A DNA stretch of 64,000 nucleotides from JANQJA01 sp965267485 (GCA_965267485.1 OZ254080.1:1240001-1304000); one strand, 5' to 3'. Shown: positions 8,287 to 17,133, counted from the stretch's first letter. Numbers and translations are program-made. Notes: a model not told the origin generated them from the sequence alone.

Positions 8287-8988
8287 ATGTTCGAAGACAA
8301 ACGTGTTGTCGTAACGGGTGGCGCAGGGGCGCTGGGGCGCGCTGTGGTGGCCTGGTTCGAATCCCGCGGGGCGCGGATCGCCGTCCTCGATATCTCCGAT
8401 GATGTCCTGACCGATGCGTATCCGGACCGGCGCGAAGGCAATCTCTACATCAGCTGTGATCTGACTGACGCCGCCTCGAGCAAGCAGGCCACCCAGCAGA
8501 TCATCGAAGGCTTCGGGACGATCGACATCCTGTGTAATATCGCGGGCGGCTTTCACATGGGTGAACCGGTCCACGAGACGGCAGTCGATTCGTGGGAGTT
8601 CCTCATGAACCTGAACGCACGCTCCGTGTTCAATATGGCTGCGGCGGTCGTGCCGGTCATGCAGCAGGCGGGCGGGGGCAAGATCGTCAATGTTGCTGCA
8701 CGGGCAGGACATGCGGGGATGGCGCTCGCCGGTGTCTACACCGCGTCCAAGGCAGCGGTGCTGCGGCTGACGGAATCGATGGGGTTAGAGCTGCGAGAGC
8801 AGAACATCAACGTCAACTGCGTGTTGCCGAGTCTTATCGATACGCCGCGCAATCGGGCCGACATGCCGGATGCTGACTTCGACAAATGGGTTTCACCTGA
8901 CAGTATCGCCAGGGTGATCGGATTTCTTTCCTCGGAGGATGCCAGTGCCATTCACGGTGCGGGTATTCCGGTAGACGGCCTGAGCTAG
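8287..8988 (+). CDS. SDR family oxidoreductase
   Basis: 233 residues with a Rossmann fold. The nucleotide-binding motif TGGAGALG is at about residues 11-18, the NIAG structural motif at about 89-92, and the catalytic YTASK near 155-159. The position before it that normally holds the catalytic serine reads IVNVAARAG, so the usual SS pair is AA; the codons GCT GCA confirm this. Aspartate at the end of strand 2 (AVLDISDD) suggests NAD rather than NADP. ATG 8287 has a good CGAGGG site. The crotonase gene begins 13 bp downstream, so the pair is probably co-transcribed and may act on CoA thioesters, though the substrate is unknown. Confidence 0.92.
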   Translation: MFEDKRVVVTGGAGALGRAVVAWFESRGARIAVLDISDDVLTDAYPDRREGNLYISCDLTDAASSKQATQQIIEGFGTIDILCNIAGGFHMGEPVHETAVDSWEFLMNLNARSVFNMAAAVVPVMQQAGGGKIVNVAARAGHAGMALAGVYTASKAAVLRLTESMGLELREQNINVNCVLPSLIDTPRNRADMPDADFDKWVSPDSIARVIGFLSSEDASAIHGAGIPVDGLS

Positions 8989-9001
8989 GAGTGCAGCATA
9001 A

Positions 9002-9784
9002 ATGGAAGACTGGATTCTGTACGAAGTCGAAGACGGCATCGCCACGATTACGATCAACCGTCCGGAAAAGCGCAATGCGATGACGTACCGCATGCTCGGC
9101 GACTTCATCGAGACCATGGAGCGCGCGGGCAAGGATGACGAGGCACGCGTTGTGATTGTGACCGGGGCGGGCGGTGCGTTCTGCGCCGGTACGGACCTCT
9201 CTGATCTCGCGACGATCCCGGGCGAGGAGCGGGGGCTGCGTGGCAGCGCCGAGGAGACCGATCACTGGTGGCCGATCGTGCAGTGCCCGAAGCCCGTCAT
9301 CGGCGTGATCGATGGCCCTGCAGTCGGGATGGGCGCTGAGTTCTCATCCCAGTGCGACATTCGCATCGCCTCAACACGTGCCCGTTTTGCCTGGAACTTC
9401 GCCCATCGCGGACTCGTACCCGACACGGGCGCCGGCAGCTGGCTCTTGCCGAGATTGATCGGCACCTCGCAGGCGCTGTGGCTACTCTACTCCGGCGAAT
9501 TCATTTCGGCGCGGGAGGCACACGAGCTTGGGTATGTCTCCGGCGTGTTCGAGCCGGAAGAATTGATGGACCAGGCCCAGGGGCTTGCCGAAATGATGCT
9601 GCAAGGCTCTCCGTTCTCCCACAGCCGGATCAAGCAACTCGTTTACGAGGGGCTGGGCAATGGTGTGGGTGAACACATGCAGCACCACACAAAGGCGCTG
9701 GCCGAGTGTTTCAAATCTGCCGATCACAAGGAGGGCGTCGCCTCGTTCCTTGAGAAACGCCCGCCAAACTTCACCGGCAAGTAA
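9002..9784 (+). CDS. Enoyl-CoA hydratase/isomerase family protein (crotonase fold)
   Basis: 260 residues. Crotonase features are present: ITINRPEKRNAM near the start, GAGGAFCAGTDLSDL forming the first oxyanion-hole segment, and GPAVGMGAEFSSQCDI forming the second. The glutamate of GAEFSSQ corresponds to the first catalytic glutamate of enoyl-CoA hydratase. The second catalytic glutamate position appears to be replaced in ARFAWNFAHRGLVPDTGA, so the protein may be an isomerase, thioesterase or other crotonase rather than a true hydratase. It follows the SDR gene by 13 bp with an AGGAG site, and converges on the amidohydrolase gene with a 7-bp gap. Confidence 0.92.
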   Translation: MEDWILYEVEDGIATITINRPEKRNAMTYRMLGDFIETMERAGKDDEARVVIVTGAGGAFCAGTDLSDLATIPGEERGLRGSAEETDHWWPIVQCPKPVIGVIDGPAVGMGAEFSSQCDIRIASTRARFAWNFAHRGLVPDTGAGSWLLPRLIGTSQALWLLYSGEFISAREAHELGYVSGVFEPEELMDQAQGLAEMMLQGSPFSHSRIKQLVYEGLGNGVGEHMQHHTKALAECFKSADHKEGVASFLEKRPPNFTGK

Positions 9785-9791
9785 TCCGGGG

Positions 9792-11498
9792 TTACGCTGC
9801 CGTCCTGCCTCGAACCAGCTTGCCGGGGTGGGCACCGGTGTGTTGGCCGTTCTCGAACGTGACCACACCGGACTTGATCGTAAAGTCGTAGCCCTCGGTG
9901 CGCTGTACAAGACGCTTGCCGCCGGTCGGCAGGTCGAAGACCGCCTCGGGACGATGCAGTCTCAATCTGTCGAAATCGATGATGTTGATGTCGGCCAGCA
10001 TGCCCGGTGCGATGAGTCCGCGGTCGTTCATATCATAGGCTTCGGCGGTTCGACGCGTCAGCGAACGTACGATGAACTCCAGCGGCAGTGTTTCGCCCTT
10101 TCGACGATCACGGCCCCAGTGGGTCATGATGAATGTCGGCATGCCGGCATCGGCGATGACACCACAGTGTGCGCCGCCATCGGACAGGCCCATAATGACG
10201 TTCGGGTGCTGCATCAGCATTCGCTGTGCGTCGAGGTTGTAGTTCTGGTAGCCCCCGAGCGGCTGATAGAAGAGCTCAAGGCCGTCGTTGTCGCACAGCA
10301 GGTCGTACATCACCTCGAGCGGCTCGATGCCGCGCGCTTTGGCGATGCCGGCTACGCTTTCCTCGAAATCCGGTTCGTAGTTCGGTGTCTCACCGAGCGG
10401 GAAGACTCGTGACATGAGACCGTTCAGGTGCATCGGTGTGAGCGTTGCGATGTCGGAAACCTCAGCGAGAATCCTCGACTTCACTGACGGGTCTTTCATG
10501 GTGCGAACCATCTCGGGCAACGAACGGTTTGCAACCTCGGCCTTGAATGTCGGGTGGCCGACAAAGGCGTGGAAGTTGCTCTGGAGGCCGTGGAGTACAC
10601 CGGTGGGCCGGCCCGCCATCTGCGGCAGGATTTCCATGCCCTCGGCCCTGGCATCCTCGGCAATCCTGTAGATCTTGCCGTTCTCGTAGGCCGCGGGTGT
10701 GGTTGCGATCAGCGTGACCTTCTTGCCTGTCTGTCGCGCAAACTCCTTGACCCATGCCCACTCGTCGTCGTCGCCAAGGTTATCGGAGACGAGTTCGAAC
10801 ACACCGTGATCGAGCCCCTTCATGGCAAGCCCGAGTTCGAGCATCTCGTCGCTGCCTGCGAACGTGCCGGGAACGTACTCGCCGTGCACATCCTTGTGGA
10901 GCAACGTGCGGGAGCTCGAGAAGCCGAGTGCGCCGGCAGCGATGCCTTCACGGACGAGCGCCGCCATCTGGGCGATCTCATCCGGCGTTGGTGGCTCATC
11001 GCCGTTGCAGCGCTCGCCCATGACGTAGGCGCGCACGGCCCCGTGTGGCACCTGCGTCGCGACGTCGAGCGTTCTCGGCATGGTCTCGAGTGCGTCGAGG
11101 TACTCGGGGAAAGTTTCCCATTGCCAGTTGATGCCTTCGGCCAGCGCGCTCCCCGGAATATCCTCGACGCCCTCCATCAGTTCGATGAGAAAATCCTCGC
11201 TGCCGGGTTTGACCGGCGCGAAGCCGACACCGCAGTTGCCCATCACGACGGAGGTCACGCCGTGCCAGCTGGAGGGTGCCATCAGGGGATCCCACGTGGC
11301 CTGTCCGTCATAGTGGGTATGGATATCGACCCAGCCGGGCGTCACGAGTCTGCCGTTGGCGTCGATTGTCCGCTTCGCCTCGCCGGTCACAGTGCCAACT
11401 TCGGTGATGCGGCCATCGGTGATGGCGATATCACCCTCGAACCGCTCGTTTCCTGATCCGTCGATAATGGTGCCGCGTTTTATTACGATGTCGTGCAT
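9792..11498 (-). CDS. Amidohydrolase of the D-aminoacylase (N-acyl-D-amino-acid deacylase) family
   Basis: 568 residues from ATG 11498, chosen because MHDIVIKRGTIIDGSGNE is the usual amidohydrolase beginning; ATG 11516 is an alternative six codons upstream, and the frame is open further. The metal-binding HTHYDGQ lies near residue 67 and is followed by the family-typical GNCGVGFAP. Further conserved segments are GALGFSSSRT and GLSDGGAHCGVIADAG, where the aspartate and histidine belong to the metal site. Members hydrolyse N-acyl-D-amino acids or related cyclic amides. The substrate here is unknown. It is divergent from the Nudix gene at 11556, so the roughly 40-60 bp between them must hold both promoters. 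Confidence 0.9.
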   Translation of the reverse strand: MHDIVIKRGTIIDGSGNERFEGDIAITDGRITEVGTVTGEAKRTIDANGRLVTPGWVDIHTHYDGQATWDPLMAPSSWHGVTSVVMGNCGVGFAPVKPGSEDFLIELMEGVEDIPGSALAEGINWQWETFPEYLDALETMPRTLDVATQVPHGAVRAYVMGERCNGDEPPTPDEIAQMAALVREGIAAGALGFSSSRTLLHKDVHGEYVPGTFAGSDEMLELGLAMKGLDHGVFELVSDNLGDDDEWAWVKEFARQTGKKVTLIATTPAAYENGKIYRIAEDARAEGMEILPQMAGRPTGVLHGLQSNFHAFVGHPTFKAEVANRSLPEMVRTMKDPSVKSRILAEVSDIATLTPMHLNGLMSRVFPLGETPNYEPDFEESVAGIAKARGIEPLEVMYDLLCDNDGLELFYQPLGGYQNYNLDAQRMLMQHPNVIMGLSDGGAHCGVIADAGMPTFIMTHWGRDRRKGETLPLEFIVRSLTRRTAEAYDMNDRGLIAPGMLADINIIDFDRLRLHRPEAVFDLPTGGKRLVQRTEGYDFTIKSGVVTFENGQHTGAHPGKLVRGRTAA

Positions 11499-11555
11499 GG
11501 GGAGCCCCGGCGTCATGTTGTTGTGGAGAGGTTCCCTCGAATTTAGGGGAGGCGT

Positions 11556-12107
11556 ATGAACGAAGTCAAACCATGGGATCGGCTGCGGACGAGGGAACTC
11601 GCGGACTGCCGCATCTTCACGTTGCACGAGGCGGACGCGAAATCACCGGTAACAGGCGACGAGCACACGTTCTTCCATATCGAGACGACTGACTGGGTCA
11701 ATATCGTGCCGGTGACGGCGGCGAACGAACTCGTCTGCATTCGCCAGTATCGCCACGGCAATCAGGAGATCACGCTCGAGATTCCTGGTGGCATGGTGGA
11801 CCAGGGTGAGGATCCGGCCGAGGCTGCTGCGAGGGAATGCCTCGAAGAGACCGGCTACGAGTGTGGAGAAGTGATTCCTCTGGGCGTGCTGGCGCCCAAC
11901 CCCGCCATCTTCGGCAACCGCCTGCACACCTTCGTGGCGCCGAACGCCCGACGTGTCGGTGATGTGGCCAATACGTCGACCGAGCATACCGAGGTCCAGC
12001 TCATTCCGATGACGCAACTGCCCGACTTTCTCGTGTCCGGCGAGATTGACCACGCGCTTGTCGCCGCGACCCTCTGGCGAATGCTGTACTACCTGAAACA
12101 GGACTGA
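11556..12107 (+). CDS. Nudix hydrolase, ADP-ribose pyrophosphatase-like
   Basis: 183 residues. The Nudix box is complete and can be read from GGMVDQGEDPAEAAARE followed by CLEETGYECG, satisfying the GX5EX7REUXEEXGU pattern at about residues 75-97. The flanking segments (LVCIRQYRHGNQEITLEIPGG before, and GVLAPNPAIFGNRLHTF after) match the ADP-ribose pyrophosphatase/NudF-like branch, which hydrolyses ADP-sugars to AMP. ATG 11556 has a strong GGGGAGG site. The gene is alone on this strand between the divergent amidohydrolase and the convergent P450. The hairpin at 12120-12139 lies just beyond the stop. Confidence 0.92.
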   Translation: MNEVKPWDRLRTRELADCRIFTLHEADAKSPVTGDEHTFFHIETTDWVNIVPVTAANELVCIRQYRHGNQEITLEIPGGMVDQGEDPAEAAARECLEETGYECGEVIPLGVLAPNPAIFGNRLHTFVAPNARRVGDVANTSTEHTEVQLIPMTQLPDFLVSGEIDHALVAATLWRMLYYLKQD

Positions 12108-12112
12108 CGCTC

Positions 12113-12139
12113 AAAAAAAAGCCGGGCGATCGCCCGGCT
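12113..12139 (-). terminator. Rho-independent terminator of the P450 gene
   Basis: The stretch 12120-12139 is a perfect ten-base-pair palindromic stem (AGCCGGGCGA with TCGCCCGGCT). On the minus strand it is followed by eight T residues (the A run at 12113-12120), and it lies 20 bp after the P450 stop. On the plus strand there is no T run, so it should act mainly for the P450 gene, although its stem is also just after the Nudix stop at 12107. Confidence 0.85.
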
Positions 12140-12158
12140 CTCTTGATGGTTTGCGCAA

Positions 12159-13451
12159 TTACTTCGCGTGGAGTTTGACCGGCAGTTCGGCGTAGCCCTT
12201 AACGAAGCTCGAGCCGACACGCACTGGCTCGCCGACGGCCTCGACCTTGGAGAAGCGCTTTTCGACCTCTTCCCAGAGGATGCGAAGCTGCATTTCACCA
12301 AGCCGGTTGCCCATGCAGCGGTGGATGCCGAAACCGAATGACAGGTGGTGGCGCGCGTCCTTCCGGTCGATGATGAACTTGTCCGGATCCTGATCGAATC
12401 CTTCCGGGTCGCGGTTGCCGGAGACGTACCACATGAGTACGCGGTCTCCTTTCTTGATCATCTTGTCACGCAGTTGCACGTCCTGGAGTGCGGTCCGGCG
12501 CATGTAGGCGAGCGGCGTCTGGTAACGAATGATCTCCGGCACCATGTTCGGAATCAGATCCGGGTTGTCGTGCAGCTTCTGGTATTCATCCGGATTCTGG
12601 TTCAGGAACCAGACGCCGCCGGTCATGGAGTTCCGGGTCGTGTCATTGCCGCCGACGATCAGCAGCACCAGATTGCCGAGGTACTCGACCGGGTCCATGT
12701 CTTTGGTGGACTTGCCGTGGGCCAGCATCGAAATGAGGTCAGACTTCGGCGGCTCGTTGATCCGCGCGTTCCACAGATTCGTGAAGTATTCCAGACACTC
12801 CATCAGTTCGGCGCGTCGCTGGTCTTCATTCTCGACCACGCCTTCGGCGGCGGTTGCAACGTCGGACCAGCGCGTGAGTTTGCGGCGGTCTTCCAATGGG
12901 AAGTCGAACAGGGTCGCGAGCATCAGGGTCGTCAGCTCGATCGAAACCTTGTCGACCCAGTTGAACTCTTCACCGATGGGCAACTCGTCCAGCACCTTCT
13001 GCGTACGCTCCCGGATGATGGGCTCGAAATTCACGAGGTTTCGAGGCGCAACTGCGGTCTGCACGTCCTTGCGCTGCATGTCGTGCTTGGGCGGGTCCAT
13101 GGCGATGAACATCGGCAGCGGAAACTCGGGATCGGGATCTTCGACGACGATACTGCCATCGCTCGAGAACAGATCGTGGCTGGTGTCGACGAAGCGGATG
13201 TCTTCGTACTTGGTGACGTTCCAGAACTCGTACTTGTCATCACGACCTTCGAGTGCATGGCTTTCGAGGTGTACCGGCTCCTCGGCACGCAGCCGCTCGA
13301 ACCATTTGAGGTGAGAGTCGTTGTGGAACAGGTCCGAGCGGACCAGCTTGATGTCTTCGAGCGGAATCGAATACGGATCGACATCAGAGAGCTTGAGATC
13401 CTCTGCGTTGTCCATGCTCATTCTGGGCTCAATATCGTGTGCTTCGCTCAT
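12159..13451 (-). CDS. Cytochrome P450, CYP153-like
   Basis: 430 residues, no membrane anchor, the size of soluble bacterial class I P450s. The heme-binding loop is FGFGIHRCMGNRLGEMQ with the axial cysteine at about residue 379. The I-helix reads IVGGNDTTRNSMTGG, and the K-helix motif is EIIRYQTP. These segments, together with AMDPPKHDMQRK and YVSGNRDPE, closely resemble CYP153 alkane and fatty-acid omega-hydroxylases; the subfamily call is from memory of those motifs. Such enzymes need a ferredoxin and ferredoxin reductase, and neither is adjacent. ATG 13451 has a strong AGAGGGA site. A strong hairpin terminator follows the stop, so it is likely a single-gene unit. Confidence 0.93.
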   Translation of the reverse strand: MSEAHDIEPRMSMDNAEDLKLSDVDPYSIPLEDIKLVRSDLFHNDSHLKWFERLRAEEPVHLESHALEGRDDKYEFWNVTKYEDIRFVDTSHDLFSSDGSIVVEDPDPEFPLPMFIAMDPPKHDMQRKDVQTAVAPRNLVNFEPIIRERTQKVLDELPIGEEFNWVDKVSIELTTLMLATLFDFPLEDRRKLTRWSDVATAAEGVVENEDQRRAELMECLEYFTNLWNARINEPPKSDLISMLAHGKSTKDMDPVEYLGNLVLLIVGGNDTTRNSMTGGVWFLNQNPDEYQKLHDNPDLIPNMVPEIIRYQTPLAYMRRTALQDVQLRDKMIKKGDRVLMWYVSGNRDPEGFDQDPDKFIIDRKDARHHLSFGFGIHRCMGNRLGEMQLRILWEEVEKRFSKVEAVGEPVRVGSSFVKGYAELPVKLHAK

Positions 13452-13559
13452 GATTCCCTCTGAAAGTTGGCGATAAATGGATTGACTCGACGCTCAGGGT
13501 ACTGGAACGGCCCTGCCAGTAAAGTGCAGAAGTTGCCGAAACGGATGGCCGAAATTGAT

Positions 13560-14150
13560 CTAATCTGGCAGGACGAGACGGGTCGCGACGGGTGTCGCCT
13601 CAAGCGTCAGCGCTGCCCTCGCGCGGAAGTTCTCCCGTGCTTCCGGGGCTGGCTGGCGGGACGCCTCCCATACTGACAGGTCGTCGTACTGGGTGATCAG
13701 CAGCATCGTGCTGACATCACCGCTCGGCTCGGTCTCTCGGAACAGCGCCTGCACCTCGGTGTCGAAGCCACCCTCGAAGGTGACCCAGGCCTGTTCTGAC
13801 AGCCGGACGATTTCGCTCATGTTTTCGGGCGCAACCCGGAACCAGCGGAACACGTAGATACCGGGTTTGTCGCGGGGCACATGCGCGGTGGGCCGGGCGG
13901 TCGGCGTCAGGTGGTGTGTCGACAAGACCGACAGATTCAGTTTGCCTGCGATGTCATCGATCTCGCGCGGCGCTTCTGCAAACGTCACGGCATAGCACTC
14001 GTTGGAAGCCAGCCCGAAGAGCGGGGCGAAAAGCCCGAACAGTTGAATCCCCTGATCATCGAGACCGGGTGCGGCGGCCCGCAAATCGGCGAGCGCCTGT
14101 ACATTGCCTGGCCGGCCCGGATCCTTCAGTCGTGTGACGGTGTAATGCAT
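13560..14150 (-). CDS. NIPSNAP-like dimeric alpha/beta-barrel protein, unknown function
   Basis: 196 residues from ATG 14150; the open frame reaches 14186 but that would overlap the upstream gene. The segment PGIYVFRWFRVAPENMSEIV followed by RLSEQAWVTFEGGFDTEVQ resembles the NIPSNAP/ferredoxin-like repeat seen in dimeric alpha/beta-barrel proteins. The N-terminal half (HYTVTRLKDPGRPGNVQALA) may be a second weaker copy. No catalytic residues can be named. It begins 7 bp after the stop of the DSSGDI-ladder gene on the same strand, so the two are probably co-transcribed although no functional link is evident. Confidence 0.75.
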   Translation of the reverse strand: MHYTVTRLKDPGRPGNVQALADLRAAAPGLDDQGIQLFGLFAPLFGLASNECYAVTFAEAPREIDDIAGKLNLSVLSTHHLTPTARPTAHVPRDKPGIYVFRWFRVAPENMSEIVRLSEQAWVTFEGGFDTEVQALFRETEPSGDVSTMLLITQYDDLSVWEASRQPAPEARENFRARAALTLEATPVATRLVLPD

Positions 14151-14157
14151 GAGGGCA

Positions 14158-15024
14158 TTATCGCGGAGTCGAGACGTTTCCCTCAACTCCGCGGACCCTT
14201 ATATCGCCGGACCCCTTGGCGAGGAGATTGAAGTCTCCCTTTACGTCGACAACCTGCAGGCGCCCGGAACCGTCACTCTCGATCAGTACGTCGGCGGCAA
14301 CGTCCCTGATCTCGATGTCACCTGAGCCGTCGCTCCCAACTTCGACGCGCTGACCGACGCCTTCAATCTCAATGTCGCCGGAACTGTCTCGCGCGACCAC
14401 GACCGTGCCCGCGACCTCGTCGATCTCGATATCCCCGGCGCTGTCACTCGGAATCCCGACATTGCCAGTGACGCGCCTGATCGAGATCGAACCGGAACTG
14501 TCGCGGACGGTGACATCACCATCAATTGTGCGCAGGTCGATGTCGCCCGACGAGTCCTCCACCAACAGTGTGTGCCGTCCGTCTTCCACCCGGATATCGC
14601 CGGACGAGTCATCGATCGACGTGACGGCAGCGCTACGCACAAGAATGTCGCCACTCGAATCGCGGATGGCGACAGGCAGATTTCGCGGCAGTTTCAGCAC
14701 GACGTCCATGTGCGCGTAACGAGCATCGAAGTCCCTGTCGTCATAGGGAATGGAAACGGTGAGGGAGAGGACGTCTCCGCCATCGTCGATGTCGAGGCGG
14801 ATATCATCCAGCCATCGGGCCCTGTCGGTACAGGCCTGCCCCTCGAAGACAATGCGATCGGAATCTGTGCCGATAACATCGAGGCTGCCCGCGAGCGCGG
14901 CGAGATCGACACTCTGGAAGGCGCCGGCATCGAAGTTGTGACGGTGCATTTCGCTGTGTTCACATCGCGCGCTCGCGGTGCCGGAGAGCAGTGCCGCTGC
15001 AATGAAAAGCAAGATTCTGTTCAC
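14158..15024 (-). CDS. Secreted DUF4097-like beta-repeat protein with DSSGDI ladder
   Basis: 288 residues starting from GTG 15024, preceded by AAAGGA at seven bases; a nearby ATG at 15029 is out of frame and closes at once. A signal peptide is present (ILLFIAAALLSGTASA). From about residue 115 to the end the chain carries about nine copies of a D-S/G-S-G-D-I motif spaced roughly 15-20 residues apart, the rungs of a right-handed beta-helix of the DUF4097 or putative adhesin type. The first third has a strand-rich head with two cysteines (C19 region and QACTDRAR). Periplasmic or cell-surface location is inferred. Function unknown. It is followed closely by the NIPSNAP-like gene. Confidence 0.88.
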   Translation of the reverse strand: MNRILLFIAAALLSGTASARCEHSEMHRHNFDAGAFQSVDLAALAGSLDVIGTDSDRIVFEGQACTDRARWLDDIRLDIDDGGDVLSLTVSIPYDDRDFDARYAHMDVVLKLPRNLPVAIRDSSGDILVRSAAVTSIDDSSGDIRVEDGRHTLLVEDSSGDIDLRTIDGDVTVRDSSGSISIRRVTGNVGIPSDSAGDIEIDEVAGTVVVARDSSGDIEIEGVGQRVEVGSDGSGDIEIRDVAADVLIESDGSGRLQVVDVKGDFNLLAKGSGDIRVRGVEGNVSTPR

Positions 15025-15084
15025 GCCATGGTCCTTTGAATCGGAGTCAGAGTTCCTCTTTGACGCGATTGGCTCGCAAAAGGT

Positions 15085-16320
15085 TTACGGCCGAAGCAGA
15101 GCCAGGCAGCGCTCAAACGTCGGTTTGTGTACAAGACCGCGCATGCGCGTGACCTTATCGAAGAGTTCCCGCGCCAGATCCATGTCGCCGGTTTCACAGG
15201 CGAGATCTGCGCCGATCAGCAGGGCCTCACGACAGCGGGGATGGCCGGGAAAGTCCTCATCGAAGTGACGCAGGAGTTCCAGCGATATCTGCTTCTGGCG
15301 GCTCGTTGCAGCGAAGCGCGCAAACGTCAGCACAGGTTCACCGGCATCCAGCCGATAGTCGTCGTCGGTCTGGTCGAAAATCTGCTCCAGAATTGGCCAG
15401 GCGAGTTCCGGGGCCTCCCGAACCAGCCGCCGCAGATATCCCTGCGCGAGCTTGTGGGCGAGTGTCGGGTCTTCCCAGCGGATCATCTCGGCGAAGTATT
15501 CTCCCTCGTCACGGTAGCGTCGCTGCTTCAGCCGACCGTCGATGGCCGCCCAGGCTTCGCGACCGCGCCCGCTCCGGTACTTCTCGTAGATCTCGGCCAG
15601 AAAAGCATCGCGCGCCTGCTGGCGCGCCCGGTCTTCATCGGCTTCTGCCTGTTCGATGCTGGCGACGGTACGAATGCCGAGTTCGTGCCGACGAGAGAAG
15701 ATGAGGGCGCCGGTTGAGCGGGCCATCACCAGCAGCAGATAAACGGACGCAACCGCGAAGAATGCCTTGCCGGGGGTGGATGCAAGCAGGGTCGTCTGGT
15801 GTTGAAACAGGAGTAGCACGTACAGCAATCCGGACGTTACGACGAGGCGCAGCAGCAGGTAGGTCAGCCCCATGTGCCAGATGAAGCCGGCCAGTGCGAT
15901 CGGGTTCAGGGCTCGCAGCAGGGAGTTCTCCATTGCGATCAGTGCTGTCATCGCAGGGCAGACGAGCAGGATGAGCGCAGCTGCGCCGGGACGGTACTCG
16001 ACGGGCGTTGTGAAATAGGCGGACGCGAGGGCAGTACTCAAGATCAGCTGTTTGTAGACGCGAAGGTCTCGAAACCCCTCCCAGGTCATCCGTGGCGCCC
16101 GTTCGATTCCGCGTGCCGTTGACTCGATGAGGTGCATGCAGAACTGCAGGAACGGCACGCCGATCACGATCCACCAGACGAGGATGAAGTAGCTCGCGAT
16201 GTGCATCAGCACGAAGACGGTGACCGAGTAGATTGCCCAGATGAGCCAGACCTCGGTCTGGGCGACAAACGTGAAGATTCGAAGTGGCTCGTACCGGGCT
16301 CTGGCAGCGGCAGCTTCCAC
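15085..16320 (-). CDS. Multi-pass membrane protein with cytoplasmic helical-repeat tail, unknown
   Basis: 411 residues from GTG 16320. The first 215 residues contain about six hydrophobic segments, for example VWLIWAIYSVTVFVLMHIAS, FILVWWIVIGVPFLQF and LTYLLLRLVVTSGLLYVLLL. The remaining 195 residues are soluble and helical with a repeat-like pattern (AFLAEIYEKYRSGRGREAW, EALLIGADLACETGDMDLAR) reminiscent of TPR. I do not recognise the family. The start is only 3 bp after the stop of the Bax-like gene, with a weak AGCAGG before GTG, so translation is probably coupled. A role near the cell envelope is likely from the context, nothing more. Confidence 0.8.
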   Translation of the reverse strand: MEAAAARARYEPLRIFTFVAQTEVWLIWAIYSVTVFVLMHIASYFILVWWIVIGVPFLQFCMHLIESTARGIERAPRMTWEGFRDLRVYKQLILSTALASAYFTTPVEYRPGAAALILLVCPAMTALIAMENSLLRALNPIALAGFIWHMGLTYLLLRLVVTSGLLYVLLLFQHQTTLLASTPGKAFFAVASVYLLLVMARSTGALIFSRRHELGIRTVASIEQAEADEDRARQQARDAFLAEIYEKYRSGRGREAWAAIDGRLKQRRYRDEGEYFAEMIRWEDPTLAHKLAQGYLRRLVREAPELAWPILEQIFDQTDDDYRLDAGEPVLTFARFAATSRQKQISLELLRHFDEDFPGHPRCREALLIGADLACETGDMDLARELFDKVTRMRGLVHKPTFERCLALLRP

Positions 16321-16323
16321 CTG

Positions 16324-17133
16324 CTAGCCGCGGTTGTCTGGCGTGTCGACGCGGGCGAGATTGTACTCGCCGAGCTCGTTGTAGCGGATCATCGCCTGGA
16401 TTTCATCCACATAGGCCTCGCCGCGTTCCGAATACCGCAGCAGCCCTTCGGCGAGCGCCATTCCCGTGACGGGCTCGCCGGCCGCCCGAAGCTCGGCGCG
16501 TTTCTTGCGCAGCGGCGCGTAGGCTCGGTTGGAATTGATCATCCGCAGATAGTAGTGAACGCCGTCAGCCACCGTATCGAACCGTCGAACCTCGTGGGTC
16601 AGACCCTCGTCGCGCTGTCGTGGTGTGACCCCGCAACCGGGTGAGAAGCACCAGATGCCAAACAGGTTGTTTGCCGTTCGCGCGAACCTCGACGTCCCCC
16701 ATGCGGACTCGTTGGCGGCCTGCGCAAGAATCAGCGAGGCGGGTACGACATCGATGCGCACCAGCAGTTCTGCGAGGTCTCCGGCGTCAATCTCGTCACC
16801 GACATCGACCTTGTGGCGGGCGCCGATTTCATTCACAAATTTTCGATCGGCCCGCGTCAGCGATTCGCCCGCCTCGATCGCAGCAGCGATCGTCTTGAGT
16901 CGCTGTCGCTGCGAGAACACACGCTCGTTGGCATTTCGAATCATCGGCAGCAGATACTCGAAGAAATCGAGCTTCTTCGCTTTGACGTCGGTGTAGTTTC
17001 GGAAGTCGGGCATTGATTCAGCCACGTCCACCTCGGGTACGACTGGCTCTCGATCCGAGAGGCGTGCGTAGGCAACGATGGCAACGATCATCAGCACAGT
17101 GATCGGCAGGATAAGCAGTTCGACCTTCTTCAT
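16324..17133 (-). CDS. Bax-like glucosaminidase-domain protein
   Basis: 269 residues. A single N-terminal hydrophobic segment (LLILPITVLMIVAIVAYARL) acts as signal or anchor. The C-terminal half is the glucosaminidase/Bax domain: SLILAQAANESAWGTSRFAR, where the glutamate of NESAWG is the expected catalytic acid, followed by NNLFGIWCF and TVADGVHYYLRMINSN. Enzymes of this group cleave N-acetylglucosamine linkages in peptidoglycan. Escherichia coli Bax has the same layout. The next gene, a membrane protein, begins 3 bp downstream, so both probably form one envelope-related operon. ATG 17133 is clear. Confidence 0.9.
   Translation of the reverse strand: MKKVELLILPITVLMIVAIVAYARLSDREPVVPEVDVAESMPDFRNYTDVKAKKLDFFEYLLPMIRNANERVFSQRQRLKTIAAAIEAGESLTRADRKFVNEIGARHKVDVGDEIDAGDLAELLVRIDVVPASLILAQAANESAWGTSRFARTANNLFGIWCFSPGCGVTPRQRDEGLTHEVRRFDTVADGVHYYLRMINSNRAYAPLRKKRAELRAAGEPVTGMALAEGLLRYSERGEAYVDEIQAMIRYNELGEYNLARVDTPDNRG

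Noticed and set aside
13467..13676. A 69-codon frame between the P450 and NIPSNAP-like genes
   Set aside because: It overlaps the 3' end of the NIPSNAP-like gene, has no ribosome site and no conserved pattern.
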